From Pararge aegeria (taxonomy: Eukaryota; Arthropoda; Insecta; Lepidoptera; Nymphalidae), in the NCBI RefSeq assembly GCF_905163445.1, contig NC_053183.1, forward strand, positions 10,974,001 through 11,038,000: a DNA stretch of 64,000 bases, given 5' to 3'. The notes beneath the pieces were generated by a model. It did not search any database. It saw only the letters and a list, made by a program, of their open reading frames with translations, and was not told the DNA's origin. This document shows, piece after piece, positions 1 through 12,107 of this stretch. Numbering within the stretch: position 1 is the first letter of the stretch; every line of letters begins with the position of its first letter. Position numbers and translations under genes: made by a program.

Positions 1-242
1 AAAATTCTGCGGAAAGCCCTAGCTGAAGAATTGCAGTTGAGCTGTAAAACAATATAGGTAAGATCCACTTTACTCTTTTGTTCGAGTATTTTGATATTCA
101 AAAACAACTCCTCGATTGCGAGAGAGCAAATCTTGTACGAAGCGTACTATGTTTCAACAATTCTATAGCATGAAGATACGCCAATTTGATAAACCAATTA
201 AGTACCTATACCTAATTAATCATGATGAACGATTCATACAAT

Positions 243-631
243 TTAAAAATCTACATTCGGATGATTCCAACCATTCAATATGTTAACCAACTCCTTGGCG
301 ATACTAAGACGCAAAGTTGCAAGGACTTGGGCACTCGGATTTATATCATTTACAAAAGCGAAAGTTGAAACGTTTGTTTTGCTGTTTCCAAAATCCCACA
401 GGTAGCCATTATTTTTCCAGGATACAATGTATCCGATGGCAATCTGAAGATTGCGATCGGATAAATTGTATCCTGAAAGATGTAAACTATTTTTGTGTAA
501 AATTTCACTAAGATAAGCGGTCATACCATGCCTATAACAAATTACAAATGCTATTTTCTTAAATACCGCTGGCAACTTTACCAGCAGCTTTTTCAGGATA
601 AATATTATCTCGGAAAATCGGCTGGTAAAAG
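243..631 (-). other. unidentified open frame overlapping a palindromic repeat
   Basis: About 129 open codons on the minus strand ending in TAA at 243. The frame continues upstream into the SINE at 632-891. Segments such as SEILHKNSLHLSGYNLSDRN and LRLSIAKELVNILNGWNH resemble nothing I recognise. The middle is a near-perfect palindrome (418-475), which points to a foldback repeat rather than a gene. Confidence 0.3.
418..475. repeat. 28-bp inverted repeat (near-perfect palindrome)
   Basis: Arms 418-445 and 448-475 pair with two mismatches around a 2-nt centre. Left arm begins CAGGATACAATGTATCC. Complementarity continues outward only weakly. Confidence 0.8.
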
Positions 632-891
632 ATAATAATAATAATAAATATACTACGACAATGCACACATCGCCATCTAGCCCCACAGTAAGCGTAGCTT
701 GTGTTATGGCTACTAAGATTGACTGTTGAATATTTTTATGAATAATATGCATAAATACTTAATATAGATAAACACCCAGATACTGAAAAACATTCATGTT
801 CATCACACAAACATTTTCCTGTTGTGAAAATCGAACCCACGGCCTTGGACTCAGAAAGCAGGGTCGCTGCCAACTGCGCCACTCGGCCGTC
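632..891 (-). repeat. tRNA-derived SINE (family B), copy 1
   Basis: The tRNA-like head lies at the right end and reads on the minus strand: GAGTGGCGCAGTTGGCAGC and a B box in GTGGGTTCGATTTTCAC. The left part holds TAGCCCCACAGTAAGCGTAG and AAATATACTACGACA. Same family at 15529-15799 and 60259-60482. Confidence 0.85.
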
Positions 892-1239
892 ATGTACATG
901 TACGCTAAACTATAATACAATTATAGCCTAGCGTAGCCCTACTGGTCACGTAAATAAACTACGAGCATAGTCCTTTCCAAGGCTTGCTGAATGACTCTCC
1001 TTTCTTAACATACCATTCTCTCAACAACACTCCACTAAAAACGACCCTTCAACAAAAACTCAACCCATCATCAACCCACCAACTGACTCTGAAACTGAAA
1101 CTGATCTGAAACTGATCTGACCACTAAAACTCAACGTCGGACACCAAGAAGTAGGTATTTCAATAGCATCGAGGTGTTCACCTATGGTTTCACCACAACA
1201 GGTAATTTTGAAATAGTTTAAAGAATATGTTAAAACACA

Positions 1240-1500
1240 TTTATTACAGCAAGGCCGTTATTATACAATTGATGAATTTCTTAACGACAAGGTTGCTTGG
1301 TAGCATCCGCTTTCATCCCTCACAAGATAGAAAAATAAATGTTAAAATGTAAAATGAAAATTGTAGGTGTTGGAAAAGAGCAACTGCTGAGTTTCTTGCC
1401 GGCTTCTTCTCGGTAGAATCTGCCTTCCGAACCGGTGGTAGAGTCACTACAAACAGACAGACTTGACGTTTCAAAAGTACTTGAAATAAATGAAATTATA
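1240..1500 (+). repeat. 3' end of a non-LTR retrotransposon (family C, jockey-like), copy 1
   Basis: Contains the C-terminus of the LINE ORF (RYYTIDEFLNDKVAW, then stop), then the conserved tail TTGCCGGCTTCTTCTCGGTA, ACCGGTGGTAGAGTCAC and GACTTGACGTTTCAAAAG. 5'-truncated. The clade assignment is from the ORF end and is tentative. Confidence 0.8.
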
Positions 1501-1594
1501 AATATAATTAATTATAATATATAAATTGTTTTTTTTTTAATTTCACATTTGCTGGGGTTTACAGGGTATATTGAGGCTCAAAGAAGAAGCTGTG

Positions 1595-1843
1595 ATGGCT
1601 TAGTGTTTAAGCCTCCCTTTCTTGGGAAACGAGTGCAATCCCCGGCAAGCAACTTCAATCTTTTAGAGTTATGTGCGTTATTAATGTAATGAATGCCTGA
1701 TAATTTTTAGAGGCGCGGCGTGTAAAGTCTACCAATCCGCATTTGGCCTGCTTGGTTAATTACGGCCTAAATCCTAATTATTCTAAGTGGAGTTGCGTGT
1801 CCTACAGTGGACCGGTTATGGGTTGATAATAATGATGATGATT
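1595..1843 (+). repeat. tRNA-derived SINE (family A), diverged copy 1
   Basis: Recognised by GAGTTATGTGCGTTATT, GTCTACCAATCCGCATT and the end GGACCGGTTATGGGTTGATA followed by GATGATGAT. Several internal deletions. Confidence 0.75.
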
Positions 1844-1859
1844 GTAACTCGAGATTGAG

Positions 1860-3348
1860 TCCTACATACCCTTCCTCTGAAGGTATGCGTGAATGCATAC
1901 CCCGAGCAGAAAAACAAGTGCGTCAACGGATCGTTAAAATACCTATTATAATTTTTAGGTATATCTCATGCTTCTCAAACATTGGGTTCGGTATATAGTT
2001 AAAAGTTATAGTTTAATTATCCACAAATCGGAAAAAAATCACTTCCTGAATTTCTGCTCATCTAAGTATACAAATAAATAAAATAAACTGTTCGTTTGTA
2101 ATGTTAAAATAAACGTTTTCACTAAACGTAAAAAAATTAAAAACTTAAATTTTTGTTTGTCCATCTCCCGAATGGCTGGACCGATTTTGCTGAGACTCCA
2201 ACATGCAGTTATTTCAAAGTAGCCTACGTTATTCCCAGCGCAATTCCTTTAGGATTACACAAGGCATAACTGAGGTAACATTTTAAACGGGGTTTAGACG
2301 ATTGTATGACAATCTCATTGTTTTTCACAGTTACGAATATTCATATTTAGACCTTTCTAAATATGAATATTCCTAACTGTCTTCCACTACGTTCCTTTTG
2401 CGGTGTTGGTATATAGAGTTTCTCTAAAATCTAGCCCTAAAGAAGTATATATAACAAGGGATGAAATATTATATGTTAGTCAATGGTACTAGAATAGGGA
2501 ATTAAAATGTTACGCAGTTGTTACAAATTGAACGTTGACAAAGTCGCGGTCAACCGTTATAACAAAGACAAATTTTGATATGCATATAAATTTTGATGAA
2601 TTCGAGGTCATTGTGTGGGAAAACTAATATAATTGATACCTTGCCTAAATATACATTAAGTAATAAACATTGTATATTAGCATAATATTTTTCCCTTGAC
2701 TTCGCACAATAAGAAGAACACACCGCAGTGACTTTAGTTAGCTTGAGCACATTAAATAATTAAGCATTTACCTCGCGCTCGGTGTTCAGAGCGAGTGGTG
2801 TTATACAAACAGATTGTGTTGCGCGTATCAACGTTTAGTTTGCAACGAAACGATTGGAATTATTACACAAACATTGTTTTACGTTGGTATACCAACTGTC
2901 AGTGTTACAAACATTACAAAGACTGAAAATTACGTGTTAAGTGTCATTGGTGAGGTACGCTGTGATTGGTCAAAATGTGGTAAGTTGGAAATCAAAAATA
3001 TATATACATGCGAACTGTGTATCAGATATGTAGTGATAAAATGTAAACAAAAACTTTATTATTAAAACTATTTTAATTAATTTAACATTTCAAGTATGAT
3101 TTTATAACAAAAAAAATCCCGAGGTAGATGCATGGCGATATTTATAATGAACGGATAACTATTTTAGTTCATATCACTTAATATTTCTTCTAATTTTAAA
3201 TTTTGGTCAAGTACAAACCTATTAACAAAGATGTTTTACCGCATGACCTCATACCAATTTATGATAGGATACAAAAACAACATTCGCGCATACATTTATA
3301 TCTTCTATGTAAAAAGTAAAAAAATATAGAGAACCTATATTTAACCTA
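1860..3348. other. AT-rich intergenic region
   Basis: No gene seen. Holds a repeat fragment at about 2150-2300 (TGGCTGGACCGATTTTGCTG), the hairpin at 2327-2380, and short chance frames. Confidence 0.5.
2327..2380. repeat. 24-bp inverted repeat
   Basis: Arms 2327-2350 and 2357-2380 pair with a single mismatch around a 6-nt loop. Left arm starts ACAGTTACGAATATTC. Confidence 0.85.
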
Positions 3349-3640
3349 TGCGGGTATAGCCCAGTGGTAAGGACTTCGGCCGAGTTCGAATTCCAGGACG
3401 CAACTCTAACTTTTAAGTTATGTGCGTTTTTAGGTAATTAAAATATCACATGCTTCAACGTTGAAGGAAAACAGTGAGGAATCCTGCATGCCTAAGAGTT
3501 GTCCTTAGTGTTCTCAAAGGCGTGCAAAGTCCACCAATCTGCAATGGACCAGCGTGATGTGCTCCGGCCTAAACCTTTCTCATTGTGGACGGAGACTCTT
3601 GCCCTTTAGTGGACCGGTAATGGGTTGATACGATGATGAA
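3349..3640 (+). repeat. tRNA-derived SINE (family A), nearly full-length copy 2
   Basis: Starts with the tRNA-like A box region (GGGTATAGCCCAGTGGTAAG) and B box GAGTTCGAATTCC. Body includes GAGGAATCCTGCATGCC, and the end GGACCGGTAATGGGTTGATA then CGATGATGA. Confidence 0.88.
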
Positions 3641-4332
3641 TTAGCGTTCCAGTATTCCTTGAAAGGTACTGCCATGGAAGGTACTGCACTAAAGTGCTTA
3701 AAGGGTGACCCATTACCCAGAATGACGCAACGTTTTTATGGTTTAAAATAATTTAAGTGGTTAGTTACTACGTTACTTTTTTAAAAAAAGAGAAGCCTAT
3801 GAGAGGTATTTTACTTGGTACCGACTTTAAGTAAGAAAAAATAAAGAAAGTATTTATTTCTTGATTTTTATCTGTATAACAAAGTCGATTCTTTTTTGCC
3901 AAAAAAATTTTTTAGTCGGGTTTTATTTTTCTAAGTTATTTTTGCATTCCTCGGGAAAAATGTTTTCTTAATCAAAGTTACCCTAAATCTTTTTTCTTAC
4001 AGCAAACCTGTATGTAATATTATATGAAGATAGGTTGAGTAGTCAAGGTGTAAAAGCGTAGCAAACAAACACTATTATACACTATCGAATTGAAATTCAA
4101 ACAGGTTAAATTAGAGATAATGCTTTGATACTTAATTGTTAATAAAAACAAAAAACATTTTAACTTTAAAAGGGACAAAAGGGGAAATAAAAATTTTAGT
4201 GCCTTTACTACACCCCATTTTATTTAACTTGTCTTATAATATACACAATCATTTCATTACTTATAAGTTTAAAGTATGTTTTAAAGACATAAAAAAAGAG
4301 ATTTATATTTAAGTAAGAGTGTTTTTATCATG
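3641..4332. other. AT-rich intergenic region
   Basis: No gene or clear element. A small repeat remnant near 4028-4075 (AAAGCGTAGCAAACAAACAC) is the tail of the family F repeat. Confidence 0.45.
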
Positions 4333-5310
4333 AACTAGCTGACCCGCGCAACTTCGTCTGCACCGAATCAGTTATTAGAGGGTATAATATCTTTAAAAAA
4401 TTAGAAACGAATTGCAGCGCTACCTACCGGCCCGCTGCATTTTTCTTGATTTCTGCATTTCGATACCTGTCGCAACTTCTAAGCGATTGGTTCTATTTGT
4501 ATAATTTGAGGGGATAATCAAAATTAATATTTATAAAACTATTTATTTGGATAAGGATATCATAATAGAAATATCAACATCAGAATAGTAAGACTTATAG
4601 CCTCGCGGATTTTTTTGTATATAATCTTAGTACAAGTAGTACTTTATTTTAATGTATCATCAATCATTTTCGCGACGTACGCCGGTAAAACTGAAAGTCG
4701 GTATGACATCTTTAGAAAACATTGTTATATTTCAGCCAATTTACAGAAAACCATAGTAAAATAAACACTAAAACTATCCATCGATACATACATCCATCCA
4801 TCCATACATCCATCCTCACAAACTTTCGCATTTATAATATTAGTAAGATGGTACGCATGCATTCGATCGTTGTACCATATGCCTTGCGACTCCTTTATCT
4901 CCGACAATATTTATCAGATCTTCATTAAAACTAGCCAGTACATGCTTGATATTATACACTTTCAAATAAAAAAAGAATTATTAAAATCGGTTCAAATTTA
5001 ATGGAGCTATGAAGTAAAATTGATAAAAAATTTCATCCTGTTTCCCGGAGGAAACTTATTATTTATCGGGATAAAAAGTATCCTATATGTTGACCCGGAA
5101 TACCAGCTATCACTATACCAAATTTTATTTAAATCTGTTAAGTAGTTTTCAAGTGATGCCCGGACGGACAGACAGACAGACAGACAAAAATTAAATAAAA
5201 ATCTGTTTCGGACTCAGTATCGATTATAAAGCATCCCCCGATCAAAATTTACAAAATATATTAAATGTACAGAAATCATCCAGTTACAGTTTTATTATAA
5301 GTATAGATAT
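4333..5310 (+). repeat. dispersed retroelement repeat (family F1), long copy
   Basis: Starts ACTAGCTGACCCGCGCAACT and ends in a TTATAAGTATAGATA tail. Includes a CATC run near 4790-4815, TACGCATGCATTCGATCG, TTTCCCGGAGGAAAC and a (GACA)n run near 5166-5187. Homologous over most of its length to 35774-36355. Confidence 0.8.
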
Positions 5311-6574
5311 AAACTTTAAACTAACAAAGTAACGAAAAGACGTGACAGAAACAATAGACTTCAGATAAATATGAAAGGACTTTATTAGTACATTCCAAAA
5401 AAAACTTTTTGCATCATCGTTTTCATGAAAATGTAATTAAAACCATGAAAAAAATAGCAATACTACATTCGCACTAGAACAAGTTTTTTTATAAATATAA
5501 ATTATTTGATATGAAGAACTTAAATTTTGCGGTTCGGTGCTTTCATGATAAATAAATAACATTCAATAATGATTTTCATGTTTTTTTTTTCAACTCTTGA
5601 TGCGTGAGACTCGAATGGCAATTGCCGGTTTTATTCATGTGGCTTAAACAAGATCGTATTGTGATAAAGTAATGTTGTATGCAATTTTTTTATATTCAAC
5701 ACGAGTAACACGAAGGCAGGTACTCGGTACAACACTCTATATAATAATCTTTGAACATACCTAAGTATAAATTAACGAGACAAACCAGAAAATAAGATAT
5801 AAATGCAATAAATAACAACGTTTAGATAAGGGCGTACTCACTCATATTCAGTAGGCCTTAGTACAAAATTCTCTCGCTCGCAATCGAGGACTCGTTGTCG
5901 AGTAGGAATACTTGAACATCGGATTAAACTGTCTTACTCGTAAGTAGAAATGTTAACGCGTGAAAACCAACAATCTCTTAAAAATCTCTTGATCTCAAAT
6001 TTCCTTAAAAACTACCAAAAAACGTTTACACGTTAAACGTTTTGTCGTTACGACACGAACAAGACAAAAAATTGAGAACTCTTTTAACTATCTATACCTT
6101 AATACTTAAATAAGGCCATGGCATCAAAATGAAAAAAATAAAGAAAAAACCCAATGACAATTCTTTGAAAAACGTTTCTTCTCTGTAAAATTAAGGTAAC
6201 TAATACACCAAAAAGTACAAAATCATACCGAAGTTAATTAATTACCTACATCGCTGTTTCCATGAAAATATGATCACTCGAGACTTGAGTTATAATAGAC
6301 GAAAAAAACCACAATTGTTTAAATGTTGTAAATCTAAATAATTTACGTTATTTTTAGACTCTTTCGGCTTCATTGACCTTTTCCGTAGGATTTTTGATTT
6401 TATTTATGTTTATTTTAAAACTTTTGTCGACTTCCCTGGCATTGTCTTATACGTGGTAAGTCCCGAGATCGATCACCGACAGTGGCAATTTAGATTAAAT
6501 TCCTGATTTCTTTCTGGACTGTAGAGCTAGCATACGCACCACGAGAAAATTATGTCTACTCATTATCTCTGCTA
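5311..6574. other. AT-rich intergenic region, no gene seen
   Basis: No exon, RNA gene or clear repeat could be supported here. Confidence 0.4.
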
Positions 6575-6775
6575 TTGCTTGGGTAATAACCACCCTACCA
6601 ACAAAGACGTACCGCCAAGCTTTACGGGACGCGTAGAAACAGATAAAGGGTAGGTGAGTATGGGCTTAATATAACTGCTGTACCAGTACTAATACTGAAG
6701 GCCCGCTCCCATCTTAGATAGCATTATAAATTACCAGCAAGTGAGATTGTAGTCAAGGGCTTAGTTGTAGTGGAA
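6575..6775 (+). repeat. SINE (family D), 5'-truncated copy 1
   Basis: CACCCTACCAACAAAGACGT, GCCCGCTCCCATCTTAGAT and GTGAGATTGTAGTCAAGGGC followed by GTAGTGGAAT. Confidence 0.78.
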
Positions 6776-7095
6776 TACATTAATATATAATATATTACAT
6801 AATATATACAAATATATCGCGGACACTTCTTGCGCACGACCGAAATGAGCGGTATGAAAATTTGGTACTTACCTATAATCAGTTTAGTAATTATATGTTT
6901 TCCATTAGTAGTGCCCGACTGTAAGTAAGCAACACAACCTAGAATATTTTTTTTTATTATAATATCTCTTGGCACTTAAGTATAGTAGAAACTTATGATC
7001 AGTTGGTATTTATACATGAAGTTAAGAATAATAGTTAATAACAACCTCATCCATATGTATTGGTATTTGTGGTTTATACATTTTCAATAAACAAT

Positions 7096-7121
7096 CTTCA
7101 TATATACATGTATATATGAAG
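7096..7121. repeat. 26-bp perfect palindrome
   Basis: Self-complementary across its whole length; starts CTTCATATATACATG. Alternating pyrimidine-purine core. Likely low-complexity. Confidence 0.8.
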
Positions 7122-7281
7122 ACATATAATATACTATTTATACTATAATTGAATAGTATAAATAAATCTATAAATAACATAAATATTATAGTATAGATCT
7201 CGAGTCAGTGTTTGTTTTTGCACTCCTCCGAAACCGCTATTTTGGTTTAAGAATATGTGTCCTATTTTTTCACAGTGGATT

Positions 7282-7592
7282 TTTTATTATTTCATCATTC
7301 AGTCTTTTTACAGCCCAATCCTGGGCACACTGGGCTTCCACTCTCATAGGAGAGACAGTTTTAGAGCAAAGACACACATGGCTTTAACAAACAGTTGTGT
7401 AAGTGTTACTAAGCGGGACCGACGGATTAACGTACTCTCCGAGGCACGGGGATAGTCACCACCAATTTCCTAACTCTAGTCTAGAAAATTATAAACACAA
7501 TACATACAAAATTTTGGGGGCCATCCGGGATTCGAACCCAGGACTTCTCGGTCCTCGCGACCCCGTACTAACCACGAGACCAACGAGGCAGT
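7282..7592 (-). repeat. tRNA-derived SINE (family G)
   Basis: tRNA-like head at the right end, read on the minus strand: TGGTCTCGTGGTTAGTACGG and GGGTTCGAATCCCGGATGG. The body extends left to about 7282 (CACTGGGCTTCCACTCTCAT). Confidence 0.7.
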
Positions 7593-8039
7593 CAATTTAT
7601 AACAGTATCAACTGTACCTACTGCTAGTTTGATTCAAATATAAATTGCAAATATTATAATGTGGCGCTGCTTTGCGAAGCAGGAGGAAGTATGTCGGGTC
7701 CATCAATATTTGTAAACATTTCAAAAATAAAATTCAATTTAAAAAAATTAATTGAGTATTAAAAAATCGAACGGAAAAGGTAAATGATGCCTTCAACGTC
7801 CAGAGAGAACTAAATCTAAATTATATATATAGGTATCAAATTCTATGTTTGAAGTACATACAAGGTCAATAAGCAAACTTGTTGTTTGTTGTTGGTATTA
7901 TGTCCGACATCAAACAACAAAACTATCTTAAAACTCTTAGGGCAAGGCCAAACCGCAGCGTTAAAGCTGCAGCCTGCATCCTTTGCGGCGTTTATGTTCG
8001 CGTCCAGAGTGCGACCGTTCACAAGAAGCGTTTTCGAAT

Positions 8040-8130
8040 AACAAGAATCTTCTTAAGGGTTGGGTTTTTAGGGTTCCTCACCTCAATAAAGAAAAAATGG
8101 AACCCTTTATCCTTATCTTACGATGGGTAT
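8040..8130 (+). repeat. fragment of a lepidopteran LINE 3' region
   Basis: AGGGTTCCTCACCTCAATAA then AAAAAATGGAACCC is a diverged copy of the very common GGGTTCCGTACCTC-AAAACGGAACCC repeat. The open frame across 7879-8187 overlaps it and is not treated as a gene. Confidence 0.55.
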
Positions 8131-8304
8131 CGAGTTGAAATTAATCGGTCGTTTATGTCGCAAAAAACGTATACAATAATACTCTGAACGGAAACAAAAT
8201 CTATATTCTGATACCCTTTTATATATTACGTATATTTATTTGTTTAAATTATATATGTATTTGTATCTTTACATTTTGGTATTTATGTATATCTATCAAC
8301 ACTC

Positions 8305-8455
8305 TTGGCACTATCCCGTTCTCTTGTTGTAAGTCCTATCTACAAAGGTTGCCTGTAAGAGATTGCTTGCGGCAATAAGGCCGCCTTTGCATGCCTACAT
8401 TGTGTATTGTATACTCCTTACTGTTTCTTTTCCTGTATATTATACGTGCAAGTAA
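8305..8455 (+). repeat. retroelement 3' tail (family E), copy 1
   Basis: CTACAAAGGTTGCCTGTAAG, GCAATAAGGCCGCCTTTGC and TCTTTTCCTGTATATTATAC. Nearly the same subfamily as 35398-35540. Confidence 0.8.
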
Positions 8456-8566
8456 AAAGGCAAGGCATAAAATGGTCACGAACACATAACGCAGTCATCA
8501 AATATATGTCAGAAGTGATTATAAGGTCACCATGCAAAGCTTTGTAGGTAGGTTAGGATTGACAAA

Positions 8567-8725
8567 CTCTCTGACGCAGTGGTGAGCGCTGTGGTTTAAA
8601 GTTCCCGGGTTCGATTCCCGACGGGGGAGTTTTGGGAATTTATTATTTCTGGTCTGGTGAGAGGCTACGGCCGTGGCTAGTTAACAGCCTACTAACAATA
8701 TGTACCGCTAAGCTATTTAGCACAA
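8567..8725 (+). repeat. SINE (family D), tRNA-like head, copy 2
   Basis: ACGCAGTGGTGAGCGCTGTG and GGGTTCGATTCCCGACGGG are tRNA A and B boxes. The body follows to TGTACCGCTAAGCTATTTAG and is then cut off. Confidence 0.82.
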
Positions 8726-8825
8726 AAAACTTAACGCAAGACCAATAAGAATCGCGATTTTGAACAAGTCTTAAGATTGGTCGCACGCTGCACGCAAAAT
8801 TGAACGCCGATAAAGACGCAAGTTA

Positions 8826-11804
8826 GACGCGGCGTTGCGGAGTGGCCTTCGCTTCAATGTATCATCATATTCGTTTTTAATCATATACCTACATAAGCCC
8901 CGAATCAAATATAATTTGTTATATTGCCTCACAAGGTCAAATCACGAACACATAATGTTAAGGCAAACGTCTACAAGCTGAATGAAGCCAAACCGCATTG
9001 CAACGAGCTCGCTGGTTTTCTTTCAAACTGCGTTAATTAGAAGTGGGTCAGGTCGAGGTAGGGCAGTCGTAAAGGAAATCACGGATATGTAATTAACTCG
9101 ATCTATAGTGAGTTAGGCACCATTAATCCATAAAAGCACTAAATATTTATGCAAGGATTGCCTCACTCACAAAGATAATTAATTTGTTATCATTACGTAG
9201 GTGCCTGCTAAGCTGTTGAATATAAAGTTGTACGAATCTGTGTTGATATGTTTAAATGTATAAAATAACATATTATGCCACAACATTCGATTTTACAGTC
9301 GAGACGGTACGTACGAGCCGTTGCGAGCGCGATAAGGAAGCCGAGAGTTTTATAAGCTGTGTACCATACGCGTTTCAGACAACGACTTTCATCACACTTG
9401 CGAGGAAATAAATATGCTAAACTTTAAACACATTCTCTGAAAATAACTGACCATTTTGCTGTTTTCCACTGCATGACAGTTACGTAGGCCTCTCTCTAGT
9501 TTTGAAAAAAAAGTTGAATTTCGAGTCTTATTGACTCTCAATTATGGCCTCGATTATTATTCCCGGCGAATTGGATTAAACTATTGCTCTACTTTTCAAT
9601 TTACTGACATAAATGACAAATAACTGACATTTCCAATTTAAAAGCGAAAATATTAGCAAAATATTAATTACGGAAAATGGCGCGGCTGGTTATTTCTCGC
9701 GCGCCAAGGTTAACCGATATACAGCCAGCATCGTTCGCTGCATACAGCCTATATTAAAAATTATATAACAAAGGGAATAATTTCGTATTTAAAACATAAC
9801 GAGTTATGAATTGTCAATAATTTGATAAAAGTAAAAGTTCATTTATCATAATTGAGAAGGTAGAATATTTATTGTTGTTTTTCCTCTTTGTTGCTTAAAA
9901 TAAAGAATATGTACTACCCTTCCTTAGTCGAATTAAAAATGGGCCGACTTCATACATATAACTTGCAGTGAGGTAACAAACTAAACAGTCTGGTCATCAT
10001 AACTAATGCACAAGTACGGTAATTATAATAAAACACGCGTATCTAATTAGTATTTAACGACCAATCATAAAGAACAGAAACTGTGTGAGTGCTTTTGTCT
10101 GCGACATCGTAGCGGCTGAAAGATACCTTTAAAATACCTGACGATTTCGGTTTTGTTTCTATTTCTCTGAAAGTTGATTTAGTCGGGCAACATAGCAAAG
10201 AACACTTGATTTCATAAAAAATGGTTAAAGTTGGCCACCACCACAACACGGCGGTTTACATATTTCTCACAGCTCCCTCAATATGGGTAAGAAATGAAAG
10301 AGTTGTTCTAGTATAATACTATAAACTATAACAAATTTCGAGTCTAAGATGGCCGCCAACAAAAAATGGCGAATTACACTCACTTAATATGAGTATCAAA
10401 TAAAGGGCGTTACTACAGCTAGAAGTTTTTAAAATTCGAATTTATTTTTTTAACGCTGGTTCGTGCACCTGCGTCTGTATATAAATATCATTATCGCGTA
10501 CAATTATCTCGATCGATTACAAGTCAGCCCGTAGGTCGGTTGCTACATAAATTAATCAATAAATCTTTTAATATCCGACGTTTTCCGCTACCACGTATAA
10601 TTATTGTTATTGTTCTGTTTATAACTAATTATCTGGACCAATTGAGCCACAGAATATATATCAGTCTAATACATGTTACCGAGTGAGAAATGCTGCTAAA
10701 TGATGTTAAAAGAAATTTATGTCGTAGTAAATGGCTGTCCGCTGTAAAGATTTTTTTTATAGAAAAAATAGTCAAATGTACGTCTAATAAAAACCTGAAG
10801 TATAGTTTTCTTAGTTATTTCTGCTAATGGTTGGTCGCTCAATATTAGTTTAGAAATCATCTTTACATCAGTCATTCTCGGTTGTCGATAGGTATTATAA
10901 CACGATCCATCGAATGCAATACATTAAACTGGGACGTTGCAGAACCACTGAAATAAGCGTAGTATTTGATGTACAAATCTGTGCATCGGAACATGCTAAG
11001 AAATTGTTCCTGCATGAAGAATGCTAGTTCCGAATGCTAGCTGAGGATGCTAGGTATTTCCCAGCAGTTTTTTACTAACCCGAGAGCTCGGATGAAATAT
11101 TGACACCTGAAATACTCTTAGACATGGTATGTACTTTAACAGAAAGTACTCAATCCACAAAATGTAGTTACCAGTGTACACACATGAGTTCCTGGTACTA
11201 GATTGGTCAAATAACCGTTAGACTGTGATTAAGCACTAAAGATCTCAGAATATATCTAATGAAACATACTTATACCCCTTTCACTAACGACGGGCAAAGG
11301 AGCTTCCTAGGCATAATTAACCGTTCACAAATAGTTATCACCTAAGAGTTGGAAAAAACGTTTTTTTTTCTTAAGACATAGCCTAAATCTTTAGGCATTC
11401 GATTTAGGCTATGTCTAGGTTTAGTGAAAACGGGCATAAGACCGGTAACCAAAGTACATATAAGACTGGTATTTTCTTGGTTTTAGATTGAATTACCATA
11501 TATAACTCCAAAGTTGTGTGTGCTCAATTATTTAGTCGACCCAAAAAACTTGCGCACACAGACTGGACGATTGGGCATGTAACTCTGCTATAGTGATGAC
11601 AAAACACCAGGTTTCAACAGAAAATTTATTTACAGCAAGAAAACTTTAGCAAATGTAACTGATTTCTGGTGGACACTAGATACATATATCGAAAAATACA
11701 AAGAAACAAAAAATTTAGTTTACTGTTAATAAATATTAGTGGTGCCGTGTGGGGACAGATCAGAATACAATTGTCACCCCTCCTAATCTCCTCCTCCTCT
11801 TAAT
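8826..11804. other. intergenic region without a recognisable gene
   Basis: No membrin 3' exon or other gene was found. Contains a diverged repeat (GTCTAAGATGGCCGCCAAC near 10340), a GC-rich patch at about 9300-9400, a 27-codon frame at about 9677 (MARLVISRAPRLTDIQPAS) with no support, and the hairpin at 11374-11416. Confidence 0.4.
11374..11416. repeat. 16-bp perfect inverted repeat
   Basis: AGACATAGCCTAAATC at 11374-11389 and its exact complement at 11401-11416, loop 11 nt. Confidence 0.88.
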
Positions 11805-11985
11805 CGTTACTAGTCTTTATATATATATATATATATTTCTTGTGTGCGTGTGTATGTCACTGAACTCCTCCTAAACGGCTGGACCGATTTTAATGAATAT
11901 TTTGGGCGTTTGGGTGGCACCCTGGATGGTTTAGAATTTAGATTCACAAATCAGCCCGACAGATGGCGCTGGGGTCCGCTAGTAT
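11805..11985 (+). repeat. short dispersed repeat with CCGCTAGTA end
   Basis: (TA)n at about 11818-11836, then GTCACTGAACTCCTCCTAAA, GGCTGGACCGATTTTAATG and GATGGCGCTGGGGTCCGCTA, a widespread lepidopteran element of uncertain class. Confidence 0.65.
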
Positions 11986-12107
11986 AATATAATTACCTAA
12001 TTACAGTTATAAACAATGCCGTGTGTTTTTGTCTCAGCAATTTCATTGTTGTTTGTTTTGCTACAAATTTTAATGTAGGTATCTATAATACAATAGTATA
12101 TTAGAAT

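Noticed and set aside
1..57. Tail of a coding exon on the plus strand (KILRKALAEELQLSCKTI then TAG) ending in a donor-like AG|GTAAGA
   Set aside because: Only 18 codons at the window edge, and the stop codon lies inside the donor consensus. The opposite strand also offers an acceptor-like site. Cannot be decided.
243..752. 169-codon minus-strand frame as a membrane-protein gene
   Set aside because: Its first third is SINE sequence (632-891) and its middle is a palindrome; no family recognised and no splice or start support.
7515..7590. A genuine tRNA gene
   Set aside because: A B box and partial A box are present, but the acceptor stem does not close and a SINE body is attached. The same holds for the tRNA-like heads at 8567, 33207 and in families A and B.
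7879..8187. 102-codon frame
   Set aside because: Overlaps the GGGTTCC...GGAACCC LINE 3' repeat and matches no protein; treated as repeat shadow.
9677..9760. 27-codon frame starting MARLVISRAPRLTDIQ
   Set aside because: Too short, no family, no flanking splice signals; GC-rich start could be chance.
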